DNA of 10,252 nt. Origin: Hyphochytrium catenoides (lineage: Eukaryota; Sar; Hyphochytriomycetes; Hyphochytriales; Hyphochytriaceae). This document shows positions 1 through 7,689 of the stretch, piece after piece. The number at the start of each line of letters is the position of its first letter. Positions within the stretch are counted from its first letter, which is position 1. The DNA is taken from NCBI GenBank assembly GCA_900088475.1, contig FLMG01001511.1, forward strand, positions 1 to 10,252, in the 5' to 3' direction. The translations under genes were made by a program, and so were the position numbers. The notes below the pieces were generated by a model. The model had not been told where the DNA came from, searched no databases, and was given only the letters and a program-made list of their open reading frames with translations.

Positions 1-542
1 AGAAGAAAGAAGAGTAGGTGCGCCTGTAAGCCGTTAGCCACTACCACTTGAGGGGTAGGGGGAAAGCCTAAGACTGCTCTTGCTTTAATTAGGCTGGACT
101 AAAAACCTACAGTCCCGTTCCTGTGGGAAAACCCTGCCATCATTAGCACAGACCACCGACAAAAGTGAACTCTATCTCTCTATCTGATCTCGTTCCTGCC
201 TCTTCCCTCTATCCAAGCTTGCCCTTCCTTTTCTCCGCTCCTCAGTAGAGCGCTGTTCTTGTCCGTGGCCGACAACAGGCCCCGGCCCTAACCGAGCAGC
301 TGCAGGCTGTCTGCTACCAGTGCTAGCTGCTCCCGGATTCCGCCTCTGTCTCTCTTCTGGTTCCTGCGGCGGTTCTACTACTACTAACCGCAAGTGCTTC
401 CGGTGAGCTCTGATGCCTTATTTAAAGTGGACAGTCCCGGCCCCGATGTTCAATCGCTCCCTCAATGAGGTATGTAACGTGGTCCTCTGTGATCTTGAAC
501 CCGTGCGCATGGTTTCTTGCGCTCGAGGTAGGCTGTCACCTT
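1..542. other. Retroelement sequence 3' of gag, no gene supported
   Basis: All three minus-strand frames are interrupted. One short open segment (about 430-510, minus) reads ITEDHVTYLIEGAIEH and looks protein-like but ends in TAA with no start. A second (172-393, minus) is an Arg/Glu/Gly-rich frame typical of purine-rich DNA. On the minus strand gttttcccacag before position 120 resembles a 3' splice site. I see no polypurine tract with a convincing LTR start. Confidence 0.5.
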
Positions 543-2306
543 TCATAATATCCTCTTCTTCTTCACGTGCCTTTCCCTCCTCCCGGTTCCTGAACCGTTT
601 GCTGAGTCTGTCCGTTCCTGCCTCTTGTTTCTAGGATTCTTCAAGCAGTTCGCCCAAGGGTGCTCGTTAGTTTGGCAGGTGCGGCACAGAGACTCCTGTG
701 GTTGGGACTGTTTGCCTTCTGGTCTGTTGGCGCTCAAAGCTGCTCTCCATAAGGATCGCATCTTATCCGCGAGCTGAATAAAGGTAGTCCGGTCGACCGC
801 AGCGTCCTTTCTACTGTCCAAGAGGGTGCGCAGTTCCCTCTCCCTTGGGTGCTGCCGCACCCCGTCGACCAACATCTCCGCCATCCTCTCGAAGTGCAAC
901 TCGCCACGTTGCCCGTAAGCTCGGCGATATTGCCCGCGAAGTTCTTTAAGGAGTCCTTCTCTACGATTGACGAAGTCAAGCCAATCGATCTCCCGACCTC
1001 GGCTTGGGGCTCTTTGCTCCTCCAGCTCCGCCTTAGTTTCCTCCATTGGGTATCGCCCCTTGCTGCCGTAGGAGTCTCCATCTAATTTCTTTTGTAATGC
1101 GGCGCTTAAGCGACTATAGGTAGTCCGATCCTGCGGTGTTACTAGGTTCATTACATGTCGGTACTGCTTGCTAATTGAGAGCTCTGCTCGCACCCTCTTT
1201 GCAGCGCTCCATCCGTTCGTCACTTCATGCAACTCCTTGAGGTGTTGCCGAAACCGGCAGGTGCCATCAAAGATTGGCAGGCTCTCGCGGTCACTAGTCG
1301 ACAGCTGTGCCTCCTCCCTAGTCCTTGCTGACTTCCCTTCTGTGTCTGATTCGGCACTATCCATTCCTCTGTCTAATACCGCTGGCCATTCATCCCGCCA
1401 GCGCCCAGACCTCCTCCAGCCTGGATGGTATTCCTTCGCCGTCCTGCTTCCTGATCTGAGTCTGTCTTCTGGCTCCGTCTCCGGTGCCGACTCCTCCCCT
1501 GACATGGGGAAGGTATCCATGAGGCGCCGCGGTTGAGGCCTCTCCGCCTCACTATCCTCAGCCTCAAGTTCGAGCTCCTTTGCCTCCTCCTCCGGGGTGC
1601 TTGGCTGCGCCTCGTCGGCACTCCGTGCGCCTGTCGGCCAGTCCTTTCTGGCGTCGCGGAGCTCCTGTGCTCCTGAGATCTATTGGCACTCCTGTGTGCC
1701 CGGCGGCCAGTCCTTTCTGGCGCCGCGGAGCTCCTGTGCTCCCTTGCGCTATTGGCACTCCTGTGTGCCTGTCGGCCAGTCCTTTCTGGCGTCGCGGAGC
1801 TCCTGTGCTCCCGAGTTCTATCGGCACTCCTTTGCACCCGTCGGCCAGTCCTTTCTGGCGCCACGGAGCTCCTGTGCTCCCGTGTTCTATCGGCACTCCT
1901 TTGCGCCTGTCGGCCAGTCCTTTCTGGCCTTGTGGATTCTCTGTGGACCTCCTGCAACAACCTTCCCTGTCCTTTCACTCGCCTGTGACTCATGAGCGCC
2001 AGTCTGCCCTCGTTGCTCCAACTGTCGAATGGACGCCGCCACCGCTGCCGATACCAGCCTAAACTCCCGCTGTGTGAGCGGCGTGCTGGCGTCCGGCTTA
2101 GGTAGGCTTTGCACCGGAGCGGCCTCCGATTGTTGACTGGCCCTCGTGTCAACCGCCCGACGTTGGCTGGACGAGTTGGCCGCGCGACGCCGCCCGCCAT
2201 AAGTGCTTCTTCTACCTTCTGAGCTGCCTGCGGCTCCTCGCCCGCCTTCTACTACCCCTCGGCCCCCTGCGGCCGCTCTGCCTTTCCTTCCTCTCGTCTC
2301 TACCAT
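543..2306 (-). pseudogene. Retrotransposon gag (capsid/nucleocapsid), frame disrupted by a repeat array
   Basis: I read one frame of 588 codons from ATG 2306 (A at -3, G at +4; upstream in-frame TAG at 2352-2354) to TGA 543. It is interrupted only by four TAG codons, at 1887, 1818, 1749 and 1680, all inside the 69-bp array. The N-terminal part (2306-1890) is basic and low-complexity, then has a helix-like stretch containing LTQREFRLVSAAVAAS. The part after the array is acidic, then has a capsid-like helical region (FDGTCRFRQHL, LDFVNRREGLLKEL). It ends in a nucleocapsid knuckle C-RT-C-QTNE-H-PWAN-C at 645-686 (residues 279-292 counted from Met 1520), followed by a basic tail. The zinc knuckle is the decisive family mark; it packages element RNA in Gag proteins. 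The undisturbed C-terminal ORF is 543-1520 (325 aa). The array may be read in another frame (see findings), so this copy is probably non-functional or poorly assembled. Confidence 0.7.
1617..1935 (-). repeat. 69-bp tandem repeat array inside gag (about 4.5 units)
   Basis: The plus-strand anchor ggccagtcctttctgg starts at 1636, 1705, 1774, 1843 and 1912, exactly 69 bp apart. Units differ by a few substitutions. Because 69 is divisible by three, each unit keeps frame and encodes 23 residues. In the minus-strand frame that joins to both gag ends, each full unit carries one TAG. In the frame one step away the array is fully open and Arg/His/Ser-rich (PERTGRQAHRSA type). The unit next to the gag C-terminus is one base shorter than the others at 1625-1629 (cactccgtgcgcc against cactcctgtgtgcc). 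Beyond 1935 the similarity fades, with one diverged relic near 1971-1980. Confidence 0.85.
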
Positions 2307-2464
2307 CTTCCCTCCTCCTGTACTTCTTCGTCTTCCCTTCTCCTCCTCGCCCTAGTCCTTCTTCCGCTCTCCTCCTCTCCTTTCCACTTTCTTAGCGCAA
2401 ATGTGCCCTCCTCGGTCACCTCTCGCAACCTCCTCCCAAGCTCGTCCCTTGCCCAGGAGGTAAA

Positions 2465-2477
2465 GCTCAAGCTACCA
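2465..2477 (-). other. Possible primer-binding site and 5' LTR edge
   Basis: On the minus strand the sequence TGGTAGCTTGAGC begins immediately after ...CACCACA. LTRs end in CA, and primer-binding sites begin with TGG, the complement of the tRNA CCA tail. The first seven bases match the complement of a typical initiator-Met tRNA end (TGGTAGC); the rest matches only with an insertion. The distance to the gag ATG (about 160 nt) suits a retrotransposon leader. The match is short and could be chance. Confidence 0.35.
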
Positions 2478-3094
2478 TGTGGTGAAGTACAAGGCAGATC
2501 GATGGGTTCAAGACGGGGAAATGCAGACTGAATTAGTATAGAGTGGAGCTCTGATCTGTCCTGGGTGAGTGGCTGAAGTCGGTGGCAGTGCAGCCACAGA
2601 GGATGAGGATGGGTGTCGGTCCTGAGGTAGTGGGTAGGATGTATAGAATCACTACAGAAGAAGGAATGTGGTGGTGGCCCACATGGTGGGCCTTGATTGC
2701 TTGCTGCTGTTGGCTGCTGGCCGATGATGATGGTGGATGCGCCATGATGATGATGGTGACGCGCCGCAGCACGCCCTAAGTAGGAGGAAGGAGGGAGGTG
2801 TGGGTCGGGTCGGTTCTCTTCTTGCTCTTGCGACCAGGAACTAGATAGTAGTTCTAGTTGGCAGAATATAGAAGATAGAAGAAGAAGACCATCATCTCTT
2901 TCTTCTTCCTCTTCTATAGAACTACCAGGTTCCCGTGCTACTTTCTAGGAATAAAAGTACCTTCCTTCTTCGTCGTTTCTTCGTTCTTCCTCTTATTCTA
3001 CTTCTGCCTGTCGTCGGTCGGTCATCACCTTCTTCTGGAGGAAAGCAAAAGTAGTGCTCCTCCTCCACGCACCACCACCACCACCCCAGTTGGT
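2478..3094. other. Non-coding stretch, probably containing the 5' LTR
   Basis: If the primer-binding site is real, the LTR begins at 2478 (plus TGTGGTG...) and extends rightwards. On the minus strand ctctatactaattcag near 2530-2546 could be a TATA-like core element. A perfect 7-bp stem with a 3-nt loop lies at 2676-2692 (ggcccac-atg-gtgggcc). The rest is ATGATG and TGG triplet-rich DNA; ORFs here on both strands are low-complexity and have no family features. Confidence 0.4.
2837..2933. repeat. Imperfect inverted repeat (fold-back) with purine/pyrimidine arms
   Basis: The left part contains ggaac (2837-2841), gtagttcta (2848-2856) and tatagaaga with further GAA triplets (2867-2888). The right part contains tcttcttcc...tcttctata (2903-2918), tagaactac (2917-2925) and gttcc (2929-2933). 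These pair in nested order with bulges, giving an imperfect stem around a short loop near 2889-2897. Part of the pairing is expected from GAA/TTC triplet runs, but the 9-bp gtagttcta/tagaactac match is not. Confidence 0.5.
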
Positions 3095-3194
3095 TCTTAT
3101 GCTGCTCCTCTTCCTCCTCGTGCTGATGGCAAGTTTATGATGACGTGGTGGTGTGCCACTCATCAGCACGAGGAGGAAGAGGAGGAGCATAAGA
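3095..3194. repeat. Long hairpin: 34-bp arms, one mismatch, 32-nt loop
   Basis: The left arm 3095-3128 and right arm 3161-3194 are reverse complements except at one position (c against g in the ctgctcc/ggaggag part). The loop is 3129-3160. The arms are CTC/GAG-rich in the middle, but their non-repetitive ends (cttatg / cataag and gtgctgatg / catcagcac) also match exactly, so this is not just triplet chance. It could be a fold-back element, a small-RNA precursor, or the product of a local inversion-duplication. The ORFs that run through it are by-products of the palindrome. Confidence 0.8.
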
Positions 3195-3729
3195 CGCCTC
3201 CCTCCACCCTACTCTTGCTGCCCCTACCTTTTTTTTCATCTTCCGTTAGTGCGTACGATTTGCGGCAACAGCATCATGCCGCCGCCTCTATCATCTTCAG
3301 GATTATAGGCCTAATAACTGCTGATGATCATCCTCACGATCTGCGGCCGCCGCCGTTGGAGGTTGGAAGGACATCGCTTGCCGCCTTCTTGTTCATTATT
3401 CCATAATCTTAGCATGATGATGCACATGTTATCATAGAAGATGATGATGACACCCGACTACTACTCATGATGCATCGGTTATCTAACAACGCCAGCACTA
3501 CTACTAGAGACCACGGACAACAAAGAACTTTTTCTTCTTCCTCTGGTCCGTCATCACTATTGCACCACCACAAGAAACTGCTGCTGAGTAGCTAGTATGC
3601 TATTGCAGGTATGTAGTGCGACAACTCCGTAGCAGCAGCGGTGGGTGGTAGAAGCTGCTGTTGATGAGGTCAGTGCTGCTGCAGCAGCTGCTGCTGCTCG
3701 CTAGTAGTGCTCTGAGGAGTCCCGTACTA
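3195..3729. other. Non-coding stretch with triplet-rich patches
   Basis: Contains an acceptor-like pyrimidine run (about 3229-3248, ending ttccgttag) followed by a plus-strand open segment to 3406 with no recognised domain. ATG/CAT triplet patches lie at 3412-3470. A CTG/CAG cluster with the palindrome gctgctgcagcagc lies near 3676-3690. I see no gene that I would defend. Confidence 0.4.
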
Positions 3730-4410
3730 CTAATAGAAAGCAGCCCTGCCCGCTTCTTCAAAAATGTCAGTTGGACGAAGAGCTCTTTCTTGATATATTA
3801 ATCCGAGGACTTTCTCGTTATTATGACCCTCCATCAAAAGCTGGTACGTACCAAGGCGGTAGTAATAACGGGGATCGGCTGGTGCGAATGATGCGTCTTC
3901 TGTGCTACCACTAGGAAGCTTTACTTCTTCCGACTTTCTTTTTATGAGAGAAGTGCCTCGTCGTGGTGATAGCATGGCGACGATACCCCAAGAAGGAGAT
4001 GGATCCTCATTCTTCTTCTCCGCGGGGACCTTCCTTGCCTCTTATTCTTCGTCCTACTAGGTCCCTCTTTCTTTTTTGCTACAAGCTCAGAGCTAGTTGT
4101 TGCACCTAGAAATGTAAGGATATAAGAGCACTTCTCTTTCTGCTGGGTAGCTACTACATTGTCTCTGTTTCCTCCTTCTCCAATCGAAGAGGCAAAAAGG
4201 GGTTCTCCTTAGTAGTATTAGGTAAAGTCTTCACCACGTTGCCCTCTTCTATCACGTTATTAAACATTGATCTGTACAGACAGAGTATAAAGTAGTGGCT
4301 GGTGCATCTTTGTTAATCTTGAAGATCCAAGAAGGCTCGATCTTAAGGAATTGTGATGACAGGACATCCAAGATGGAAAACGGCTGACATAGTGACAAGA
4401 CAAGTGACAT
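3730..4410 (-). CDS. Candidate spliced gene, product unknown
   Basis: I do not recognise a family. ATG 4410 has a strong context (gccgccgcaATGT) and opens a 52-codon segment (MSLVLSLCQPFSILDVLSS...) to TGA 4252. A GT at 4277 and a TTCTAG acceptor ending at 4106 would form a 172-nt intron and join in phase to a second segment (GATTSSELVAKKKEG...). A third segment, open from 4041, encodes EDPSPSWGIVAML (ATG 3975), then APADPRYYYRLGTYQLL, and stops at 3730. Segments two and three are one base out of frame across the C run near 4024-4029, so either another small intron, a sequence error or decay must be assumed. Upstream lie a CT run (4472-4494) and a TATA-like (AT)n (4567-4579), as for a promoter. 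The segment from ATG 3975 (81 aa) is the most protein-like part. Exon limits are my inference. Confidence 0.33.
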
Positions 4411-4471
4411 TGCGGCGGCTGGCGAGGTAACGGAATATTTCTTCCTTTGAATGATGGAGGAGTTAGAAGTG

Positions 4472-4494
4472 GAGAGAGAGAGAGAGAGAGAGAG
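4472..4494. repeat. (GA)n microsatellite
   Basis: About 11 uninterrupted AG/GA units on the plus strand; it reads as CT on the minus strand just upstream of the candidate start at 4410. It creates the SLSLSLS run seen in frames through it. Confidence 0.9.
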
Positions 4495-4566
4495 GGGTGG
4501 GATGCGCTTGCAATAACCATACAGAGCCACTTCTCGGCAGACCAGGGCATACATTATTATTGATGC

Positions 4567-4580
4567 ATATATATATATAG
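4567..4580 (-). promoter_or_regulatory. TATA-like AT run upstream of the 4410 start
   Basis: catatatatatatag lies about 155 nt upstream of ATG 4410 on the minus strand, with the CT tract between them. It could act as a core promoter element for the candidate gene, or be an ordinary AT microsatellite. Confidence 0.2.
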
Positions 4581-5157
4581 CGTGCTGCTGCATGCGTGGT
4601 GCGACAGGGAAGAAGGAGAACAGAGAGAAACAGTAATGAACATAAGCAGCTCAGTCTACCTTCGCTATAATCGTTAGACACTAGTAGCATGTTAAAAGCA
4701 TCCTTCCAGATTGACTGGGGGCAGAGACCAGAAACACTGCTGCGTGCTCTGCTCTGTAGATTCCTGGTATCTGCCCTGTAGAGGGGTTCACCGACCGGCA
4801 GCAGCTCTTGGATGTAAGACTACTGGTGGCATTATCCTTTTTTGACCTTCTCTTTTGATTCAAAGGCTGTTCGGATCGCTGGCACTACTGCTGTTCATGT
4901 CGACCCTGATGATGGTGTCTGGGGTGAACCATCTCCTGATAGCCCTTCCCAGTCCATGCTTGTCCACAATGCTACCTTCCCCTTAGTACGTATGCATGAT
5001 TGAAGATAGAAGAGGAGAAGGGTTGACGCTGTGCTCTCTTCTTGTATGTCGTTTCTCCTCCTCCTCTCAAGCAACAGGGCTGCAGGAGGGTGGCGGGGTG
5101 CTTGACCCTTGCGTTGGAGCCATTTCTTTAGTTCCGTGGCCACCCTCTTCCCTTTCG
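4581..5157. other. Intergenic or 3' flank of the Cys/His repeat gene
   Basis: No supported gene. A minus-strand open frame from about 5218 to 4895 overlaps the end of the repeat-protein gene in another register and contains VAKGKRVATELKKWLQRK. It could be an alternative C-terminus only if splicing changed the frame, for which I see no good donor. No AATAAA on the minus strand was noticed. Confidence 0.4.
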
Positions 5158-5952
5158 CTACTGTCCGAACGAAGACACGAGGGTGTTCCGTCCCAGCGGA
5201 ACGCTGTGCCCAATGCATTTACCATGCAGCTTTGCAAACTTATCACACCCATCGATGGCGCAGATGGAGTACATCTCCATCATGTTGTTGGCTACCCTGT
5301 CCGGCATAGCCAAGCAATGGGTATAACCTGTCACCAGGCGGCCATCGTGCGTTGAGCCGTAGTAATGCTGAGACTGAGGGTAGGCGTCGTGTGGGCCCAA
5401 AGGATGCTTGCCGCTATTCTGCACGGTCTGAGCAGAGTAATAAGAGACAGGATACTTGGCTTCCGCTTTTGCCTCTTCTTGCGACTCCGCCCTTCCACTA
5501 GCTGATGAGGATGATGCCTGGGGGTTCTGCACCATAACTCCTCCTTCAGATGTGGTCTGCATACTTCGTCTATGGCCGGAGCAGAATGGGCCCTTCCTAG
5601 CTGTCTTGGTGCAGGTCGGATGCGCGCAGGTAGGCTCTGAGTTAGTAGGAGAGTGAGACTTGCACATCCCTCCTCGTACCGCCTGTCTAACACATCCTGG
5701 AGTTTTGCAGTGCGCCTTCTTAGCGCCATGTGCGACACAAACGCCTTTCTGTTGGGCTTGTCTGACACAGCCTTCAACTTTGCAGAACGGCTTCTTAGCT
5801 CCGTGAGAGACACAGAGGCCTGTGCGCACCGCAAACTTGGTACATCCTGCCACTGTGCAGCGGGCATGATGCACCTTAGCACCGTGAGAGACACATACGC
5901 CTTGCCGCACAGCGTACTTCTCACAGCCCTGCATACGACACCTTCTCGCCAT
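5158..5952 (-). CDS. Cys/His-repeat protein (C-x4-C-x9-C-x2-H units, 'WRKY19-like')
   Basis: 264 aa, ATG 5952 (A at -3, G at +4) to TAG 5158. Five units in a row: C5-C10-C20-H23, C32-C37-C47-H50, C57-C62-C72-H75, C82-C87-C97-H100, C109-C114-C124-H127. The first three are followed by GAK, and each typically has a Gly before the second Cys and before the third. After a Ser/Gln/Ala-rich, probably disordered linker (about 130-225) a sixth unit stands alone near the C-terminus (C231-C236-C246-H249). The unit resembles the zinc-binding-type repeats that databases name WRKY19-like in oomycetes and ochrophytes; there is no WRKYGQK domain, so that name describes the repeat only. Function is unproven; a nucleic-acid or protein-binding regulator is likely. 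No signal peptide or membrane segment is visible. The frame stays open for 74 codons above the ATG without another Met, so an upstream exon is possible. Confidence 0.85.
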   Translation of the reverse strand: MARRCRMQGCEKYAVRQGVCVSHGAKVHHARCTVAGCTKFAVRTGLCVSHGAKKPFCKVEGCVRQAQQKGVCVAHGAKKAHCKTPGCVRQAVRGGMCKSHSPTNSEPTCAHPTCTKTARKGPFCSGHRRSMQTTSEGGVMVQNPQASSSSASGRAESQEEAKAEAKYPVSYYSAQTVQNSGKHPLGPHDAYPQSQHYYGSTHDGRLVTGYTHCLAMPDRVANNMMEMYSICAIDGCDKFAKLHGKCIGHSVPLGRNTLVSSFGQ

Positions 5953-6540
5953 CCTGACTATAGTATGATGAGTCGAGAGAAAGGACTGCCCTGGGAGTAG
6001 ATAATTAGCGCCCGTCTTCTTTCGTCTACAATGTTTTCTAGAAGACCAAGCACCAGGTTGCGACGGCCAGTCACTTCTGTTACCAGGCGTTGCCCAAAGG
6101 GAAAGACAGGAGAGAGTGAGTTGATAGGAGACCGGGAGAGATGGCGCCGCAAATGGCGTCTGTTCCCTAGATAGTTAACAGTCGTCGGGCCAGAAAGGAA
6201 AGTGCACCTTTTTCTTGGTAGAGAGTCGGTGCTCAATGATTGCTGTTTGCCGACAGGAGGAGGAGGTAGTCCTACTGTCTGTCCAGAGACTTGATGAAAA
6301 AGACAAGCAGCACAGCCTCTGCTGTGCGCTGCTGATAGTGACGATAGTAGTAGTTCCTGCTGAAAGAAGTAGACTCTGCTGACGAAGACGTAGAAGATCC
6401 TTGAGACCTCCACAAAGAAAGTAAAGACATACTTTGGCGTTGTCTCAGGTTAGTTGTGTCGTGACACCAGCTGTCCGTGGTATGCTAACTGCGGCTGGTG
6501 AACTGCTAGAAGAGCAACCCTAATGAGGCGTTAAGATAAG
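5953..6540. other. 5' flank of the Cys/His repeat gene
   Basis: The gene's frame is open upstream to a TAA at 6175-6177, with no in-frame ATG. On the minus strand a GT at CTGGTAACAG (about 6080) and an AG at catactatag (about 5960) could bound a 5' intron. Another minus-strand frame (6413-5958) is open but lacks family features. No clear TATA box. Confidence 0.4.
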
Positions 6541-7194
6541 GAAGGCTCCGGGCATCATGCGATGCTGCTGCTTTCTCTCTTTGTCTTCCCAACTATCTCT
6601 CTCGCTTCTTCCTTGCCTTCCGACTCCCCCTCGCTTTCTTTGACTTGCCGTTGGCACGCACTTTGTTGAGGCGACAGGAAAGTGGCCTGTGACTGTCTTA
6701 TCCCCAGCGGCCAAGCCTTGTTGTGTGCCTTGCTCCTCTTCGCTTTTCTCAGTTCTTTCTCTCTTTCCTTCTCCTCTTCTTCGTCGAAAGAAGGGAAGAA
6801 GGGGTAACTCGACAGAAGCAGTTATGCGATTGAGTCCCTCTATTGCCCTCTTCTCTCTCAGTTTGTCTTTGTTTGGCGCACCAACTGCCTTGTGGCAGAA
6901 GAGGCGATGGTCTGCAAGGCCTCTTCCTCAACAATCCATTGGCGAATGCTGTGCGTTGGGCAGAGCAAGCGATCTCTTTCCACCTCATAACAAGGTGGTT
7001 GCACCTGCCATGCCGACCTGCTGTGTCGAAGTAATCCAGTGAGCGAGGAAGAGGGGCTGGCTCTTTGTATGATAGTGCAGACAGTCAAGACAGAGAAGCC
7101 AGGAGTGAGAGACAGAAAGCGGAACCGTCCATAGCGCAAGGCCTGGGTGAGCCAGGAAGAGAGAGGAGAGAGAAGAGACAAGAGAAGAAGGAGA
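6541..7194. other. Pyrimidine-rich stretch with one exon-like segment
   Basis: The plus strand is dominated by C/T runs up to about 6900. Between ccttgtggcag (AG at about 6897-6898) and a GTGGTTGC donor-like site near 6992, one frame reads GDGLQGLFLNNPLANAVRWA, which looks protein-like and has acceptor-like and donor-like borders. From about 7040 to 7194 the strand becomes purine-rich and frames turn into Arg/Glu/Lys runs. No family recognised. Confidence 0.3.
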
Positions 7195-7295
7195 ATGGCT
7201 AACTCCAACAAACGCTTTCAGGTGGTTTTCTCCTTCTTCCCCCCCGTTTGTCTCTTTCTACTTTTCTTGCAAGTCTTCTCTCCTCTTTCTCCTCT

Positions 7296-7320
7296 TCTCT
7301 CTCTCTCTCTCTCTCTCTCT
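7296..7320. repeat. (TC)n microsatellite
   Basis: About 12 pure TC units on the plus strand within a longer pyrimidine tract that continues to about 7360. Confidence 0.9.
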
Positions 7321-7607
7321 TCTCTTCCATTCCCTCCTCCTAGCTTGGTACGTTTCCCTCTCTGTCTGGCAGATTGGATGCCTGGACTGGGAGGGAAAGG
7401 TGCGGCTAGCTTTTGGCTCTGGTTGACGTTAAAGATGCTGAAAGAACCATCTCTTCGGCAGTCTCACGTCGGAGTTTGTGATTACACCTCATCTACCTTC
7501 CTCCACCTGTGATTCTACCTCTTCCTTTCTCTGTCTGTCAACCTCCTGAGCTCTTCCTCTCACATTTCTCACCCTCTCTCCAGTCTCTGTCTGGCTCCTC
7601 TCTGGAT

Positions 7608-7657
7608 GAGTTTCTTTATTCTCTCTCGCTCTCTCTCTCTCTCTCTTCCCCCCACCC

Positions 7658-7689
<32 letters not shown>
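7608..7689. repeat. Compound (CT)n microsatellite
   Basis: Two CT runs (about 7621-7646 and 7658-7689) separated by ccccccacccc. It creates SLSLSLS or RERERE reading in all nearby frames and ends in ctaaag. Confidence 0.9.

Larger units (their letters stand above)
1..2477 (-). mobile_element. Partial LTR retrotransposon, internal region (leader, gag, no visible pol)
   Basis: The strand, the large gag-like frame with a CCHC knuckle, and a possible primer-binding site about 160-170 nt upstream of the gag start together indicate the 5' half of an LTR retrotransposon transcribed leftwards. The element runs off the left edge. Between the gag stop at 543 and the window start no frame shows protease, reverse transcriptase, RNase H or integrase motifs, and all frames are broken. 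Either pol lies further left, or this is a gag-only or decayed copy. The 5' LTR would lie to the right of 2478, but its far edge cannot be set because the second LTR is not in the window. Ty3-like affinity is an inference from the gag layout only. Confidence 0.6.

Noticed and set aside
1680-1889. TAG reassigned to an amino acid
   Set aside because: The four TAGs share one repeat position and are explained by array duplication plus a one-base difference at the junction. The Cys/His repeat gene ends normally at TAG, and no conserved gene here needs TAG as sense.
1617-1935. Regular 69-bp spacing as a CRISPR array
   Set aside because: The whole unit repeats, with no unique spacers between short repeats, and it lies inside a retrotransposon gag in eukaryotic DNA.
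2300-2470. Second minus-strand frame upstream of gag (LRREVTEEGTFALRKWKGE-like) as a separate protein
   Set aside because: The leader is purine-rich, so Arg/Glu/Gly frames arise readily. It ends at a TAG overlapping the gag ATG and has no start of its own nearby.
2500-2520. gggttcaagac as a tRNA T-arm
   Set aside because: The flanking bases do not form the T stem, and no acceptor or anticodon arm is found at the right distances.
3137-3406. Plus-strand ORF starting in the hairpin loop
   Set aside because: Its first part is the palindrome arm (poly-Glu). The rest follows an acceptor-like tract but has no partner exon or family features.
150-3520. Similarity of 150-162 (agaccaccgacaa) to 3508-3520 (agaccacggacaa) as LTR pair
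   Set aside because: One mismatch over 13 bases is expected by chance many times in 10 kb, and similarity does not extend.
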